Translations under genes and position numbers: made by a program | The notes under the pieces: generated by a model | Told to the model about the DNA's origin: nothing | The model's database searches: none | Seen by the model: the letters and a program-made list of their open reading frames with translations, nothing else | DNA from: Lachnospiraceae bacterium | Lineage (GTDB): Bacteria; Bacillota; Clostridia; Lachnospirales; Lachnospiraceae | NCBI GenBank assembly: GCA_910575275.1 | Contig: CAJTEE010000004.1 | Location: 167,703-231,702 of the forward strand | Direction of reading: 5' to 3' | Length of the DNA stretch: 64,000 nt | Part shown: positions 33,866 through 42,444 of the stretch, piece after piece | Position numbering within the stretch: the first letter of the stretch is position 1 | How the letters are laid out: the number at the start of each line of letters is the position of its first letter

Positions 33866-34597
33866 ATGAAAATAGAACGAATCAATGAAAACCAAATACG
33901 CTGTACTCTGAGTAACTTCGATCTGAGCGTACGCAACTTAAATCTGACCGAACTCGCATACGGAAGCGACAAGGCAAGAAACTTGTTCCGTGAAATGATT
34001 CAGCGGGCTTCCAATGAGGTGGGCTTTGAGGCAGAGGATGTGCCGTTAATGGTAGAGGCGATCCCGATGTCAAATGAGAGTGTCATGTTGATCATCACAA
34101 AAATTGACGATCCGGAGGAGCTGGATACCCGATTCTCGAAATTTTCCCAATCCGAGGATGAGGAGGATGTCTGGGGCGCTCTGGCAAGCGAGCTTTTGGA
34201 GGGAGCCGACGGGATCTTAAATCTTCTTGGGAATTCCTTAAAACCCCAAGAAAAAGAAACCGGGTCAGAAAAGGAGGAGGCTGCCGAGGAAAAGTCTGCT
34301 CTTGAGCTTGTGCGAATTTTTCAGTTTGATTCCCTAGATACCGTCTGTGCCGCTGCTAAAGAGACTGGCCGTATCTTCGGGGGCTTCAGCGCGCTCTATA
34401 AAAATCCGGCCAATCACGGCTACTATCTGGTCTTAAAACGGCTCGATTCCGATGTGCTTTCCTTCAGCCGCACCTGCAACATTCTCTCCGAATACGGTTC
34501 GCGCCTCAAATATGATGCGGCCGCGGCGGCATATTACGAGGAGCATTATGAAAAGATCGTTCGGGAAAATGCGCTTGCTTCGCTGGCAACCTTGTAA
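33866..34597 (+). CDS. mecA: Adaptor protein MecA
   Basis: A 243-residue MecA. The N-terminal substrate-binding domain starts MKIERINENQIRCTLSNFDL and includes LTELAYGSDKARNLFREMIQRA in pieces; a Glu-rich linker covers about 130-155; the C-terminal ClpC-binding domain includes IFQFDSLDTVCAAAKE and LYKNPANHGYYLVLKR. MecA delivers substrates to the ClpCP protease. Start ATG 33866 has AGGAAGG at 7 nt; an upstream ATG at 33833 is without a site. Followed by a strong terminator. Confidence 0.95.
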   Translation: MKIERINENQIRCTLSNFDLSVRNLNLTELAYGSDKARNLFREMIQRASNEVGFEAEDVPLMVEAIPMSNESVMLIITKIDDPEELDTRFSKFSQSEDEEDVWGALASELLEGADGILNLLGNSLKPQEKETGSEKEEAAEEKSALELVRIFQFDSLDTVCAAAKETGRIFGGFSALYKNPANHGYYLVLKRLDSDVLSFSRTCNILSEYGSRLKYDAAAAAYYEEHYEKIVRENALASLATL

Positions 34598-34621
34598 AAC
34601 CTGCTGCTTCCCGTAAAGTTT

Positions 34622-34654
34622 ACGCCGCGGAGGCTTATTCTCCGCGGCGTTTTT
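34622..34654 (+). terminator. Terminator of mecA
   Basis: An 11-bp perfect stem, ACGCCGCGGAG (34622-34632) with CTCCGCGGCGT (34640-34650), followed by TTTTCC. It lies 25 bp after the mecA stop. Confidence 0.9.
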
Positions 34655-34679
34655 CCGTTCTTAATTCTATATCTTGTCT

Positions 34680-34895
34680 TTATTCTGCCTGCGCGTTCTT
34701 TTTTTCCAGATACTCGTTTAAAATCTTAACGAGCTGGTCGCAGCTTATGCCGTGGACCATGCACGCCTCCTCCAGCGATTCTCCCTGTGAGGACGGGCAG
34801 CCGACACAGTGCATTCCGGCCCCCATTAAAATCTGTGCTGTATTCATGTCCATGCGGAGAAGTTCTCCAATCAGCATGTCCTTCGTTACCTGCAT
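34680..34895 (-). CDS. DUF1858 domain protein
   Basis: A 71-residue protein made only of a DUF1858 domain: a helical start ([20 protein letters not shown]), a central [19 protein letters not shown], and a C-terminal helix. The Cys-x-x-Cys pair and a third cysteine suggest redox or metal binding; in other proteins the domain is found near hybrid-cluster and disulfide-reducing proteins. Role unproven. RBS TAGGAGG precedes the ATG. It stands alone between mecA and the cold-shock gene. Confidence 0.88.
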   Translation of the reverse strand: MQVTKDMLIGELLRMDMNTAQILMGAGMHCVGCPSSQGESLEEACMVHGISCDQLVKILNEYLEKKNAQAE

Positions 34896-34993
34896 GAATG
34901 ATTCCTCCTATCTGTTGCCTTTGTATGGATACAGAGAAAGTATAATACTTTTTTGCCTGCTTGGCAAGGGACTTTTTTCAAGCCAGGCGTCAA

Positions 34994-35054
34994 AAACGGG
35001 AACGCTGCCAGAGCACGAAATCCTTTTAGGTTTCCACTCCCGACGGCGTTCCCG
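34994..35054 (-). terminator. Terminator of the cold-shock gene
   Basis: A 9-bp stem pairs CGGGAACGC (34997-35005) with GCGTTCCCG (35046-35054) across a long loop with its own weak pairing; on the minus strand it is followed by TTTTTGACG. It lies 31 bp past the csp stop. Confidence 0.7.
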
Positions 35055-35084
35055 CTTTGCTTTTTTGTCCCTGATCTCAGAGCA

Positions 35085-35297
35085 TCAGACCTTAACAACG
35101 TTTACTGCGCGAAGCTTCTTGCTGTTCTTCGGATCCTGCTCGGTGTCAAAGGTGACCTTCTGGCCTTCCTCAAGGGTCTTGAAGCCCTCGCCTACGATCG
35201 CGGAGAAATGAACGAAAACGTCATCGCCGCCGTTATCGTTGGAAATAAATCCGTAACCCTTCTCAGAATTGAACCACTTTACTGTACCGTTATTCAT
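35085..35297 (-). CDS. Cold-shock protein (CspA/CspB family)
   Basis: A 70-residue single OB-fold protein with RNP1 KGYGFISND and RNP2 DVFVHFSAI. Cold-shock proteins bind single-stranded RNA/DNA and act as RNA chaperones. The start has GGAGGTACC upstream. The gene has an approximately 165-nt leader containing a long hairpin, in line with post-transcriptional regulation seen for csp genes. Confidence 0.97.
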   Translation of the reverse strand: MNNGTVKWFNSEKGYGFISNDNGGDDVFVHFSAIVGEGFKTLEEGQKVTFDTEQDPKNSKKLRAVNVVKV

Positions 35298-35380
35298 TTT
35301 GGTACCTCCATTAAAATTTTTATTTTCCGCACTGCAACTTCTTCAATAAACCCCTTGTGTTTCTTGTCGGTCCTTTACTA

Positions 35381-35444
35381 AGAAAAACTCACATGCTTTT
35401 GTAATCCATTTAGCCAGCAAATGACTTACAAAAACATGTGAGTT
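35381..35444 (-). promoter_or_regulatory. Long leader hairpin with terminator-like end upstream of csp
   Basis: A 19-bp stem with one mismatch pairs 35386-35404 (AACTCACATG...) with 35426-35444, loop 21 nt. On the minus strand it is directly followed by TTTTTCTTAG, so it has the form of a rho-independent terminator, but it lies downstream of the csp promoter and 90 nt upstream of the csp start. It may be an attenuator or a cold-responsive structure. Confidence 0.6.
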
Positions 35445-35468
35445 CAATCGTGCATCGGAATTGATTAA

Positions 35469-35497
35469 ACCATATCATATTTTCCGTAATTTGTCAA
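35469..35497 (-). promoter_or_regulatory. Promoter of csp
   Basis: On the minus strand TTGACA (35492-35497), 17 bp, TATGGT (35469-35474). The start would be near 35462. The 327-bp gap between csp and malQ holds this promoter and the leader; close to the malQ stop is only a short ATTTTGA/TCAAAAT hairpin. Confidence 0.65.
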
Positions 35498-35624
35498 TAT
35501 TTTGTTGGGCTTTCTTCTGATTTTCTCTTGAAAAATCGGCTGTTTTTGCGTAACAGTTCCGACAGATCTGCCCGTTCACTGAGCTGATCGTACGAAACCA
35601 TAATAGCCGCAGACATTTTGAAAG

Positions 35625-37124
35625 TCAAAATCTCCCAAACGTATCCACCAGCCAGCTTAACCGCTCCGCATGCTCCTTTTTAAGCTCACCGGGGCGCATA
35701 CGCCAGCGCCAGTTGCCGTCAGATGTACCGGGCGTGTTCATACGGGCCCAGTTATCGAGCTTTAAAACATCCTGCGCCTGGAAGATCACGACACTCGCTA
35801 CCGATGCATAGGCCGTGAAGAATACCCGGTCCACAATCTCATGCTGATGCGAAACGCCCATATAATCGGCAATATACTGGAGCTCCCACCACTGGCGCGC
35901 CTCGGGCTTAAAATAACCGACCAGCGTCTCGTTGTCATGTGTGCCGCCGTAGACGACGGAATTTGGCGTATACATATGCGGCAGGTGTTCGTTGAAGCGG
36001 TCGCCGCTGAACGCAAATTCGATAATTTTCATTCCCGGGTATCCGGTCTCCTCTAAAAGCGTCTTAACCTCGGGGACGGAGATTCCCAGATCCTCGGCGA
36101 TGATCTTTGTATCACCGATCACCATCTGAATCGCATCGGTCAGCTTCCTTCCGGGGCCCTTTAGCCATTCGCCGATCTTTCCATTCTCGGCCCCGGCCGG
36201 GATCGTATAATACTGGACCACACCGATAAAATGGTCAATCCGGACCACATCGTACAGCTTGGCAGACGTCTTCATGCGCTCCTTCCACCATGCAAAATCT
36301 GTCTTATCCTGCACATCCCACCGATACAGAGGGTTTCCCCAGAGCTGTCCGGTCTCCGAAAAGGCATCCGGCGGGACACCCGCCACCCGAACCGGCGTAA
36401 GATCCTTCTCGTCAAGCCAGAAAAGCTCCGGATGCGTCCATACATCGGCGCTGTCTAAGGCGACATAGATCGGGATGTCCCCGATAATCGAAATCCCTTT
36501 TTCATTGGCATAGGAGCGTAGCTTTTTCCATTGCTGGTAAAATTTGTACTGAAGGAATTTCCAAAAGTCGATCTCCTCTTTCAGCTCCTCCTTATACCGC
36601 TCCAGAGCCTCTTTTTTCCGGAAACGGATCTCCTCGGGCCACGCGCTCCATTCCTGATTCTCAAAGTGGAGTTTGAGCGCCATGTAGAGGGCATAGTCAT
36701 TCAGCCAATACCAGCTCTCCATGCAGAATTTCTCATAGCCCTCCTCCTCGCGGAATTCACTGCGGGCATACGCTTTTTTTAAAAGCGGAAACCGGTAATA
36801 GAAGATTGCATCATAGGCCGCCTGCGCCGCGTTATCGCCCCAGTAGCAGGCATCTACCTCCTCTTTTGTCAGGAGCTCCTCTTTGATTAGGATGTCCAGG
36901 TCGATGAAATACGGATTGCCGGCAAAGGCGGAAAAGGACTGATATGGGCTGTCCCCGTAGCTCGTCGGCCCCACCGGAAGTACCTGCCAGTATTTCTGCC
37001 TCGCGCTCTTTAAAAAGTCGACAAATTCATAAGCGGCCTGCCCGAAAGTCCCGATCCCGTAGGGGGATGGCAGGCTGGAAACGGGCATTAATATCCCTGC
37101 GCCGCGCTCTAACATCGTTTTCAT
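35625..37124 (-). CDS. malQ: 4-alpha-glucanotransferase MalQ (amylomaltase)
   Basis: A 499-residue GH77 enzyme that transfers alpha-1,4-glucan segments, recycling maltodextrins. Start region RGAGILMPVSSLPSPYGIGTFG in pieces; nucleophile Asp in VRIDHFIGVVQYY, acid/base Glu in IIAEDLGIS, third carboxylate in GGTHDNETLVGY. Normal length. It lies 15 bp downstream of the CdaR-like regulator gene on the same strand and probably shares its promoter. Confidence 0.97.
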   Translation of the reverse strand: MKTMLERGAGILMPVSSLPSPYGIGTFGQAAYEFVDFLKSARQKYWQVLPVGPTSYGDSPYQSFSAFAGNPYFIDLDILIKEELLTKEEVDACYWGDNAAQAAYDAIFYYRFPLLKKAYARSEFREEEGYEKFCMESWYWLNDYALYMALKLHFENQEWSAWPEEIRFRKKEALERYKEELKEEIDFWKFLQYKFYQQWKKLRSYANEKGISIIGDIPIYVALDSADVWTHPELFWLDEKDLTPVRVAGVPPDAFSETGQLWGNPLYRWDVQDKTDFAWWKERMKTSAKLYDVVRIDHFIGVVQYYTIPAGAENGKIGEWLKGPGRKLTDAIQMVIGDTKIIAEDLGISVPEVKTLLEETGYPGMKIIEFAFSGDRFNEHLPHMYTPNSVVYGGTHDNETLVGYFKPEARQWWELQYIADYMGVSHQHEIVDRVFFTAYASVASVVIFQAQDVLKLDNWARMNTPGTSDGNWRWRMRPGELKKEHAERLSWLVDTFGRF

Positions 37125-37139
37125 GTCCGCTCCGTCCCC

Positions 37140-37964
37140 TTATCTCGTTTTTCGGATCTTTTCGTCGTTCTCCAGTACTTTTTTCGCAATCATGATGAAA
37201 TGAAGCTTAAAGTTATCCTCTGTATCGTTTACGTCCAGCCCCGTGTTGATCTTTACCTGCTGTAGGCTGTTCCTGACCGCGTCTTCAGCCATGCCAAGCT
37301 TCTCGGCCGTCAACACCACATCCTCTTTGCATTTATAGTATTTCGCCAGCACCTTTTTTTCCGTATCCGCGAGCTGCTTTAATACGGTCCTGGTCAGACG
37401 GTCGCCGAAATTCACCACCATCTGATTGATGCTGCTGTAGATCTCCATACCCATATATTCAAGGATCACACGGTCTTTTTTGAAGATCTCACCGGCCTTC
37501 ACCGCGTCCTGTGCATTGTTGTAGGTGTGCTTGATGCCCTTGATGCCGCCCTCGATCGTGCCGATGCCGACGCGCACTCTCCGCTCCGTATGAAGCTTTT
37601 CCACCTCCTGAAGCGCAGTCTCTTTAACCTTGCCGACGAGCTCCCGCATGGCGGCCTTTTCCTCTGTGATCAGAATTACACAGACGCCCGTGTCACAGGT
37701 GATCACCTGCTTTCCTCCGGCCTTTTTATTGATGGGAGAAAGCGCAACAACCGCCTCGGCCGCCTGTAAAAGCTTTTCCCTGTCCCCCGCGTACACGTTC
37801 ATATCCGACGGATACAGGAAGGAAACCGCCATGAAAAAGTCCTCATCCACGTCAAACCCGAGCTGCCTTCCGAACTGCTTGACCAATTCCTCGTCCTCAT
37901 AATAGCCGATCACGATGTCGTTAAAATACGCCGATAACGTAATGTCTGTCGTGTTCTTATTCAT
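37140..37964 (-). CDS. CdaR/PucR-type transcriptional regulator
   Basis: A 274-residue protein with a GGDEF-like middle (about 90-190: ITCDTGVCVILITEEKAAM, RRVRVGIGTIEGGIKGIKHTYNNAQDAVKAG in pieces) and a C-terminal HTH_30 (KYYKCKEDVVLTAEKLGMAEDAVRNSLQQV in pieces), the layout of CdaR-like carbohydrate regulators. The N-terminal sensory domain usual in longer members is short. As the first gene before malQ it is likely to control maltodextrin use; relatives in Clostridia sit with malQ or glycogen genes. RBS AGGAGG. Confidence 0.85.
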   Translation of the reverse strand: MNKNTTDITLSAYFNDIVIGYYEDEELVKQFGRQLGFDVDEDFFMAVSFLYPSDMNVYAGDREKLLQAAEAVVALSPINKKAGGKQVITCDTGVCVILITEEKAAMRELVGKVKETALQEVEKLHTERRVRVGIGTIEGGIKGIKHTYNNAQDAVKAGEIFKKDRVILEYMGMEIYSSINQMVVNFGDRLTRTVLKQLADTEKKVLAKYYKCKEDVVLTAEKLGMAEDAVRNSLQQVKINTGLDVNDTEDNFKLHFIMIAKKVLENDEKIRKTR

Positions 37965-38009
37965 AAAAAGCCTCCTCTTTCATCCTTTCTTCGTCTACGG
38001 GAAAGCCTT

Positions 38010-38038
38010 ATTATATACAGGCTCCCCGGCTTTGTCAA
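38010..38038 (-). promoter_or_regulatory. Promoter of the regulator-malQ operon
   Basis: On the minus strand TTGACA (38033-38038), 17 bp, TATAAT (38010-38015), a full-consensus promoter. The start is near 38003, giving a leader of about 40 nt. Confidence 0.9.
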
Positions 38039-38054
38039 TATATTGCCAAATTTA

Positions 38055-38741
38055 TCACAATAAAAGCCGGCCAACCGCCTCGAGACTTTTCGCCTCGTAG
38101 TCCACATGCACGCCGGCCGTATTTTCCTGCCCGTGCGGATTGTACCAGAGCGTATCAATCCCCACATTGTTGCCGCCCCGGATATCGGAAGTCAGCGAGT
38201 CCCCAATGATCAGCATCCGCCCTGCATCCCGACGTCCCATCCCTGCAAACGCATATTCAAAAAATTTCTTCGACGGCTTGTCGGCCTTCGCCTCCTCCGA
38301 GATAAAGATCCCTCTGAAATACGGCTCCAGCCCCGAGGCACGCAGGCGTTTGTGCTGCGTCGCGGCAACGCCGTTTGTCACGATATAGAGCTCATATCGG
38401 GGTTTAAGCACCTCCAGAAGCTCTGTGGCTCCCCCAATCAGCTCCGCGCTGTTGTTGAGAGATTCCCGATACAGGCCATCCATCTCCATCCCGTCCACAT
38501 GGATTCCGAACTCTCCGAAAAATTCCTCAAACCGCAGGCTTAATACCTGCTCCCTCGTGATCTCTCCCCGTTCTAGGCGCTGCCAGTAGGATTTGTTAAT
38601 CGCATGATATCTCTGCCTGTTCTCCTCCGTCACCGGGACTCCAAAGTGGATTAGCAAACTCTCAATCCCCTGCTTTTCCGCGAGTTCGAAATCCAGAAGT
38701 GTTCCGTCCACGTCGAACAGCAAAACCTCATATTGTTTCAT
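38055..38741 (-). CDS. YjjG-family HAD nucleotidase
   Basis: A 228-residue HAD phosphatase. Motif I is LLFDVDGTLLDFE (nucleophile Asp), motif II VTNGVAATQHKRL, the motif III Lys in KADKPSKKFFEYA, and motif IV LIIGDSLTSDIRGG. The cap matches YjjG noncanonical pyrimidine nucleotidases, which remove phosphate from damaged dUMP-like nucleotides. Start ATG 38739-38741 with GGACGGGAT upstream; the frame's earlier start at 38819 overlaps the neighbouring MBL gene end. It starts 37 bp after that gene. Confidence 0.92.
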   Translation of the reverse strand: MKQYEVLLFDVDGTLLDFELAEKQGIESLLIHFGVPVTEENRQRYHAINKSYWQRLERGEITREQVLSLRFEEFFGEFGIHVDGMEMDGLYRESLNNSAELIGGATELLEVLKPRYELYIVTNGVAATQHKRLRASGLEPYFRGIFISEEAKADKPSKKFFEYAFAGMGRRDAGRMLIIGDSLTSDIRGGNNVGIDTLWYNPHGQENTAGVHVDYEAKSLEAVGRLLL

Positions 38742-38778
38742 CTGATCCCGTCCTTTCCCCGTTGAAAGCGTTTCATCC

Positions 38779-39474
38779 CTATAACAGAAAGCTCTGTCCC
38801 TCGCGTTCGATCTCCACAATCCTGTCGCGGTAGGCGGCCGAGTAGGGCAATTCCTTTAAACGCCTCGCCACATCGTACTCACCCCAGAAATGCATCGGGA
38901 AGACCGCTTTTGCATCCGCCGTCTTCATGAAGTCGTCGATCCCCAGATAAAAATGCCGCTCCAGGCGTGGGTCCAGCGCCAGAAAGGCAGCGTCCGCCGT
39001 CCGGCCCGCCATTTTTTGAATCTCACGCCGGTAAGCTGCCGTCATATCTGTGTTCCATTTTTCATCCTCGCCCTCCCAGTACCAGTGGTTCAAATCCCCG
39101 GCATGGTAGAGCTGCTTTTCGCCCGTGGAAACCCAAAACGCCACTCCCTCGTCGGTCGAGCAAAACGCCTCCGCCTTTATGTGTGCATCCTCATAGACCC
39201 CGCCCGGCTCCAAAAATACGGTGCGCTTCAAAAGCTCCTTCGGCACGCGTTTCTTCCAGATATCATAGGAGAGAACCAGCCTTGCATCCGAATGGCCCGC
39301 CGCCACGTCAAAAACCGACTCGGAAAAGTGATCCGGATGGCGGTGGCTCGCAAAGAGATAGAGCGGCTTGTCTGCGGGAATTTGGGGAAGCTTTCCCTGA
39401 AAATAGTCAAATAAAAGGCTTGCATTCTCTGTCTCTGCCAGAAATGCGCTGTGATGGATGTATGTAACCCTCAT
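38779..39474 (-). CDS. MBL-fold metallo-hydrolase
   Basis: A 231-residue metallo-beta-lactamase-fold protein. The zinc motif is LFASHRHPDHFSE (HxHxDH type with the first His pair as HRH), with later ligands HAGDLNHW (His, Asp) and VFPMHFWGEYD (His). Relatives are UPF0173-like hydrolases of unknown substrate. It is followed by the YjjG-like gene on the same strand and preceded by a terminator for the chemoreceptor gene. Confidence 0.88.
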   Translation of the reverse strand: MRVTYIHHSAFLAETENASLLFDYFQGKLPQIPADKPLYLFASHRHPDHFSESVFDVAAGHSDARLVLSYDIWKKRVPKELLKRTVFLEPGGVYEDAHIKAEAFCSTDEGVAFWVSTGEKQLYHAGDLNHWYWEGEDEKWNTDMTAAYRREIQKMAGRTADAAFLALDPRLERHFYLGIDDFMKTADAKAVFPMHFWGEYDVARRLKELPYSAAYRDRIVEIEREGQSFLL

Positions 39475-39572
39475 TGCCTCTCCTTTCTATGCGATATCAG
39501 TATAGCATACCGCAGGCCGATGTGGCAATGGATTTTTGCTTTACCAAAAGCCGGAATTCCCCTTACAATATG

Positions 39573-39616
39573 AAAGGCTCCAAAGCCATGCCTCACACAT
39601 CGGCCAAGGAGCCTTT
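39573..39616 (-). terminator. Terminator downstream of the chemoreceptor gene
   Basis: A 9-bp stem pairs AAAGGCTCC (39573-39581) with GGAGCCTTT (39608-39616) with more pairing inside the loop. On the minus strand the following tract is only TTTCATATT; the plus-strand side has TTTTTCTTT. It most likely ends the mcp transcript, which stops 11 bp before it. Confidence 0.7.
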
Positions 39617-39626
39617 TTCTTTATCT

Positions 39627-41600
39627 TCAGGCCTTTGCAAGCGTAAACTGGTCCACAAGCTGCTTTAAGCCGTTTGCCTCCGCCGAGAGCTCCTCGCTGG
39701 CCGCCGCGCTCTCCTGCGCCGTTGCGCTGTTACTCTGTACCACGCCCGAGATCTGTGTGATCCCCTCCGTGACCTGTAAAACGGCGTCCGACTGCTCGTT
39801 GGATACCGTGGCGATCTTGTCGATCGAATCGACCACGGACTGCATGCTGCTTACAACCTCCAGCAGCGTATCCGCCGTATGCTTTGCAATCTCCGTCCCC
39901 GTATGTACGGCCTCCGCGGAACGCTCGATCAAAACGGAGGTGCTCCGCGATGCCTCCGCGGACTTGCTGGCGAGGTTTCGCACCTCATCCGCCACGACAG
40001 CGAAGCCCTTGCCTGCGGTGCCTGCCCTTGCCGCCTCCACGGCTGCGTTCAGGGCCAGTATATTAGTCTGGAAGGCGATGTCCTCGATCGTCTTAATGAT
40101 CTTACCGATCTCATCGGAGCTTTGCCGGATTTTATCCATGGCATCCATAAGATCCTGCATCTGCCGGTTGCATACGGAAATTTCTTCGCCGGCCTGATGC
40201 GTCCGGCTACGGGCGGTCAGAGCCCCGTCTGCCGTATCCTTTGCCTGATCGGAGATTTCACTGATCCGCGCCGCAAGCTCCTCTACGGAGCTTGCCTGCT
40301 CAACGGCTCCCTGGCTGAGGTTCTGGGCGCTCACGGACACCTGGCCGCTGGCGCCGGATACCTGATCCGCGGAACGGTTGATCTGCCGCATTGTCTCGCT
40401 CAGCTTTTCCTTCATATGACGCATGGAGATCAGAATGTCATGGAAACTGCCTACATAGGCATCCGTATGCTCGGAACGGACATCCAGGTTCTGATTTGCC
40501 ATTTCCATCAAAAGATAGCGGATATCCTTGATGATCGCGCTCAGCCCTTCCACAAGCTCCGCCGTGGAATCGGCCAGCATGCCGGTCTCATCCTTGCTCC
40601 CGGTCCGCAAAACCGGTGACTCCAGGTCGCCCTTAACGAGACGCTTCATGCGCTCTGCGCAGGCTCTCATAGGGCTGCTGATGCTGCCGGCAAGCCGCAG
40701 CGCAACTGCGGAGGAGACGAGGATGGAGGCCGCAATCACGGCCAGATTGATGAATATCCCGGCGTATGTGGCCGACAGATAATCTGACTGAGGCGCCGTA
40801 ACCGCGACGCTCCAGCCGTCCGTGCCCTTTACAGGCGCGTAGGCCGCAAATTTAGGCCCGTCTGTGTCCCTGTAACTCCCGAATCCGTTTTCTCCCCGGC
40901 GCATAGCCGTATGGATAGCCGCCAGCTCTGAAAGCGAAGAATCGCTCTGTGCTTCGTTTTCTATGTTTTGAACCGTGATCGTTTCCAACGTAGTATCCGC
41001 GATCGTATCGCCTGATTTATTAATCATGTAGGCCTTGCTGTTTTCGCTGACCCGGATCGAAGACACGATGTCATTCAGGAATGTCTCATGTGGAACAAAA
41101 TAGACGACGCCCGCGATCTTTGACCCGTAGATACCGTCGGAATAAAGCGGTGCGGCGACCATGATCGACAGTTCTCCCGTAACCTTGCTGATAAGCGGCT
41201 CTGATACATAGACGTTGCCCTGCATGGCCTGCTTTACATATTCACGGTCCGAATAATCCTTCCCGTCAAAGATGCTGATGCCGTCCGCTCCGATGATATT
41301 GCCTCGCTGGAGATCATGCATGGCAACACGTTCGTCAATGATCGAGCGTTTCTCCTCCACCGACGCCCCGGCGTTTGAAAGCTGCGGGATACAGCCCGTA
41401 TCCATCGCCACGTTTTTATAGGCTAATAGCTCCTGCTCCACACGCTCCGCCGCCAGCCCTGCACTCTCACTCATCATCTGATCCACGGTCGCGATCGTGT
41501 TTTTGTAGTTGAGCGTAATGCTGGACGCCCCCACCGCGGCAAGCGCCGCCAAAACCGTCAGAATCAGACACATGGTAATTTTGGTTCGAATGCTTTTCAT
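39627..41600 (-). CDS. Methyl-accepting chemotaxis protein with dCache-type sensor
   Basis: A 657-residue chemoreceptor. Helix 1 is at about 7-28; an extracellular Cache domain covers about 35-270 ([39 protein letters not shown] in pieces); helix 2 is at about 279-301; HAMP follows to about 355; the cytoplasmic signalling domain holds the conserved tip [22 protein letters not shown] in pieces. It would sense a small extracellular ligand and signal to CheA/CheW, which are not encoded here. Cache domains commonly bind amino or organic acids. Confidence 0.95.
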   Translation of the reverse strand: MKSIRTKITMCLILTVLAALAAVGASSITLNYKNTIATVDQMMSESAGLAAERVEQELLAYKNVAMDTGCIPQLSNAGASVEEKRSIIDERVAMHDLQRGNIIGADGISIFDGKDYSDREYVKQAMQGNVYVSEPLISKVTGELSIMVAAPLYSDGIYGSKIAGVVYFVPHETFLNDIVSSIRVSENSKAYMINKSGDTIADTTLETITVQNIENEAQSDSSLSELAAIHTAMRRGENGFGSYRDTDGPKFAAYAPVKGTDGWSVAVTAPQSDYLSATYAGIFINLAVIAASILVSSAVALRLAGSISSPMRACAERMKRLVKGDLESPVLRTGSKDETGMLADSTAELVEGLSAIIKDIRYLLMEMANQNLDVRSEHTDAYVGSFHDILISMRHMKEKLSETMRQINRSADQVSGASGQVSVSAQNLSQGAVEQASSVEELAARISEISDQAKDTADGALTARSRTHQAGEEISVCNRQMQDLMDAMDKIRQSSDEIGKIIKTIEDIAFQTNILALNAAVEAARAGTAGKGFAVVADEVRNLASKSAEASRSTSVLIERSAEAVHTGTEIAKHTADTLLEVVSSMQSVVDSIDKIATVSNEQSDAVLQVTEGITQISGVVQSNSATAQESAAASEELSAEANGLKQLVDQFTLAKA

Positions 41601-41660
41601 CTTTTTGTTACCCCCGTTTTTGTAGCTGAAATGCTTTCTTTATAAGCCTTTTCTCTACTG

Positions 41661-41690
41661 ATTATATCGGACGGAAAACCGTTTTGTTAA
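41661..41690 (-). promoter_or_regulatory. Promoter of the chemoreceptor gene
   Basis: On the minus strand TTAACA (41685-41690), 18 bp, TATAAT (41661-41666), with start near 41654. It lies between the LysR relic and mcp. No sigma-D-type motif was evident. Confidence 0.65.
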
Positions 41691-41733
41691 TGGATTTTTT
41701 ATACGCGCAGCTTGTTAAATTCTTTATGGTGCT

Positions 41734-42330
41734 CTAAAAAACCTGAAAGTCCTCCATAGCGTGGCTAAACCGCCTGCCCTTCAGCAAAAAAATCCAGATC
41801 TGCCTTTGGGCAAGGGGTTCCCGGATCGGAACAAATACATGTCCGGGAAATAAGACATGGCAAACCTCTGCGTCACCCGTGACCGCAACTCCCAGCCCCA
41901 TTTCGGTAAAATGTAGACGCATCAAAAAATCGCATTCTATCATCGTCTTCCGTGCGATTCCCGCCTAGCGGAACAGCTGCTCGCAGAATTGTTGATATGG
42001 CAGCTCTTTCGACAAGCTGATCACAGATTCACCGGATAATTCGTTTAAGGAAATGCTCTCCCTGTCTGCAAGCGGATGATCCTGCCGCATGCACAGGCAA
42101 ACACCTATATCCAGGAGAGGTCTCTTATCCAAACATATGTCCTTTAGGTCGTCCATGCCTGTCAAAACAAAATCGAGCGCTCCGCTCAAAAGCTTTTCAG
42201 CAAACTGTGACAGCGTATCCCGGTGCTGATCAATGTGATATTGGGGATACCGATCCAGAAACGCAAGCAGCGCTCCCTGCTATACAAATGGCGACGTCAT
42301 CGCCAGGGAAACCAGACGATTAAAAAACGC
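41734..42330 (-). pseudogene. LysR-type regulator remnant
   Basis: One reading frame shows the ligand-binding half of a LysR regulator (RLVSLAMTSPFV, then ALLAFLDRYPQYHIDQH, LLSGALDFVLTGMDDL, IGVCLCMRQDHPLA, and a distal LHFTEMGLGVAVTGDAEV). It is interrupted by two in-frame TAG codons, at 42280-42282 and 41965-41967, and the helix-turn-helix N-terminus is missing altogether. No start codon with a ribosome site precedes the first block. A decayed gene is the simplest reading. Confidence 0.85.
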
Positions 42331-42383
42331 TGTTCGCCAAATGCCTGCGCTCCGGCAGACATTTCGTAAATACCTCCGGAGCT

Positions 42384-42438
42384 AAAAAGGCCCCGGAGCC
42401 AACGTACATCCTGTACGCCGGCTCCAAGGCCCTTTTTT
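42384..42438 (-). terminator. Terminator of the HD-GYP gene
   Basis: Outer arms AAAAAGG (42384-42390) and CCTTTTT (42431-42437) flank an inner stem GGAGCC (42395-42400) with GGCTCC (42420-42425) and a small GTACA/TGTAC hairpin at the top. On the minus strand it is followed by TTTTT and lies 7 bp past the HD-GYP stop. Confidence 0.8.
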
Positions 42439-42444
42439 ATTCCG

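Noticed and set aside
41965-42282. TAG codons in the LysR relic as pyrrolysine or stop read-through
   Set aside because: The N-terminal domain is missing, no other gene here shows internal TAG, and no pyl genes are present; decay is simpler.
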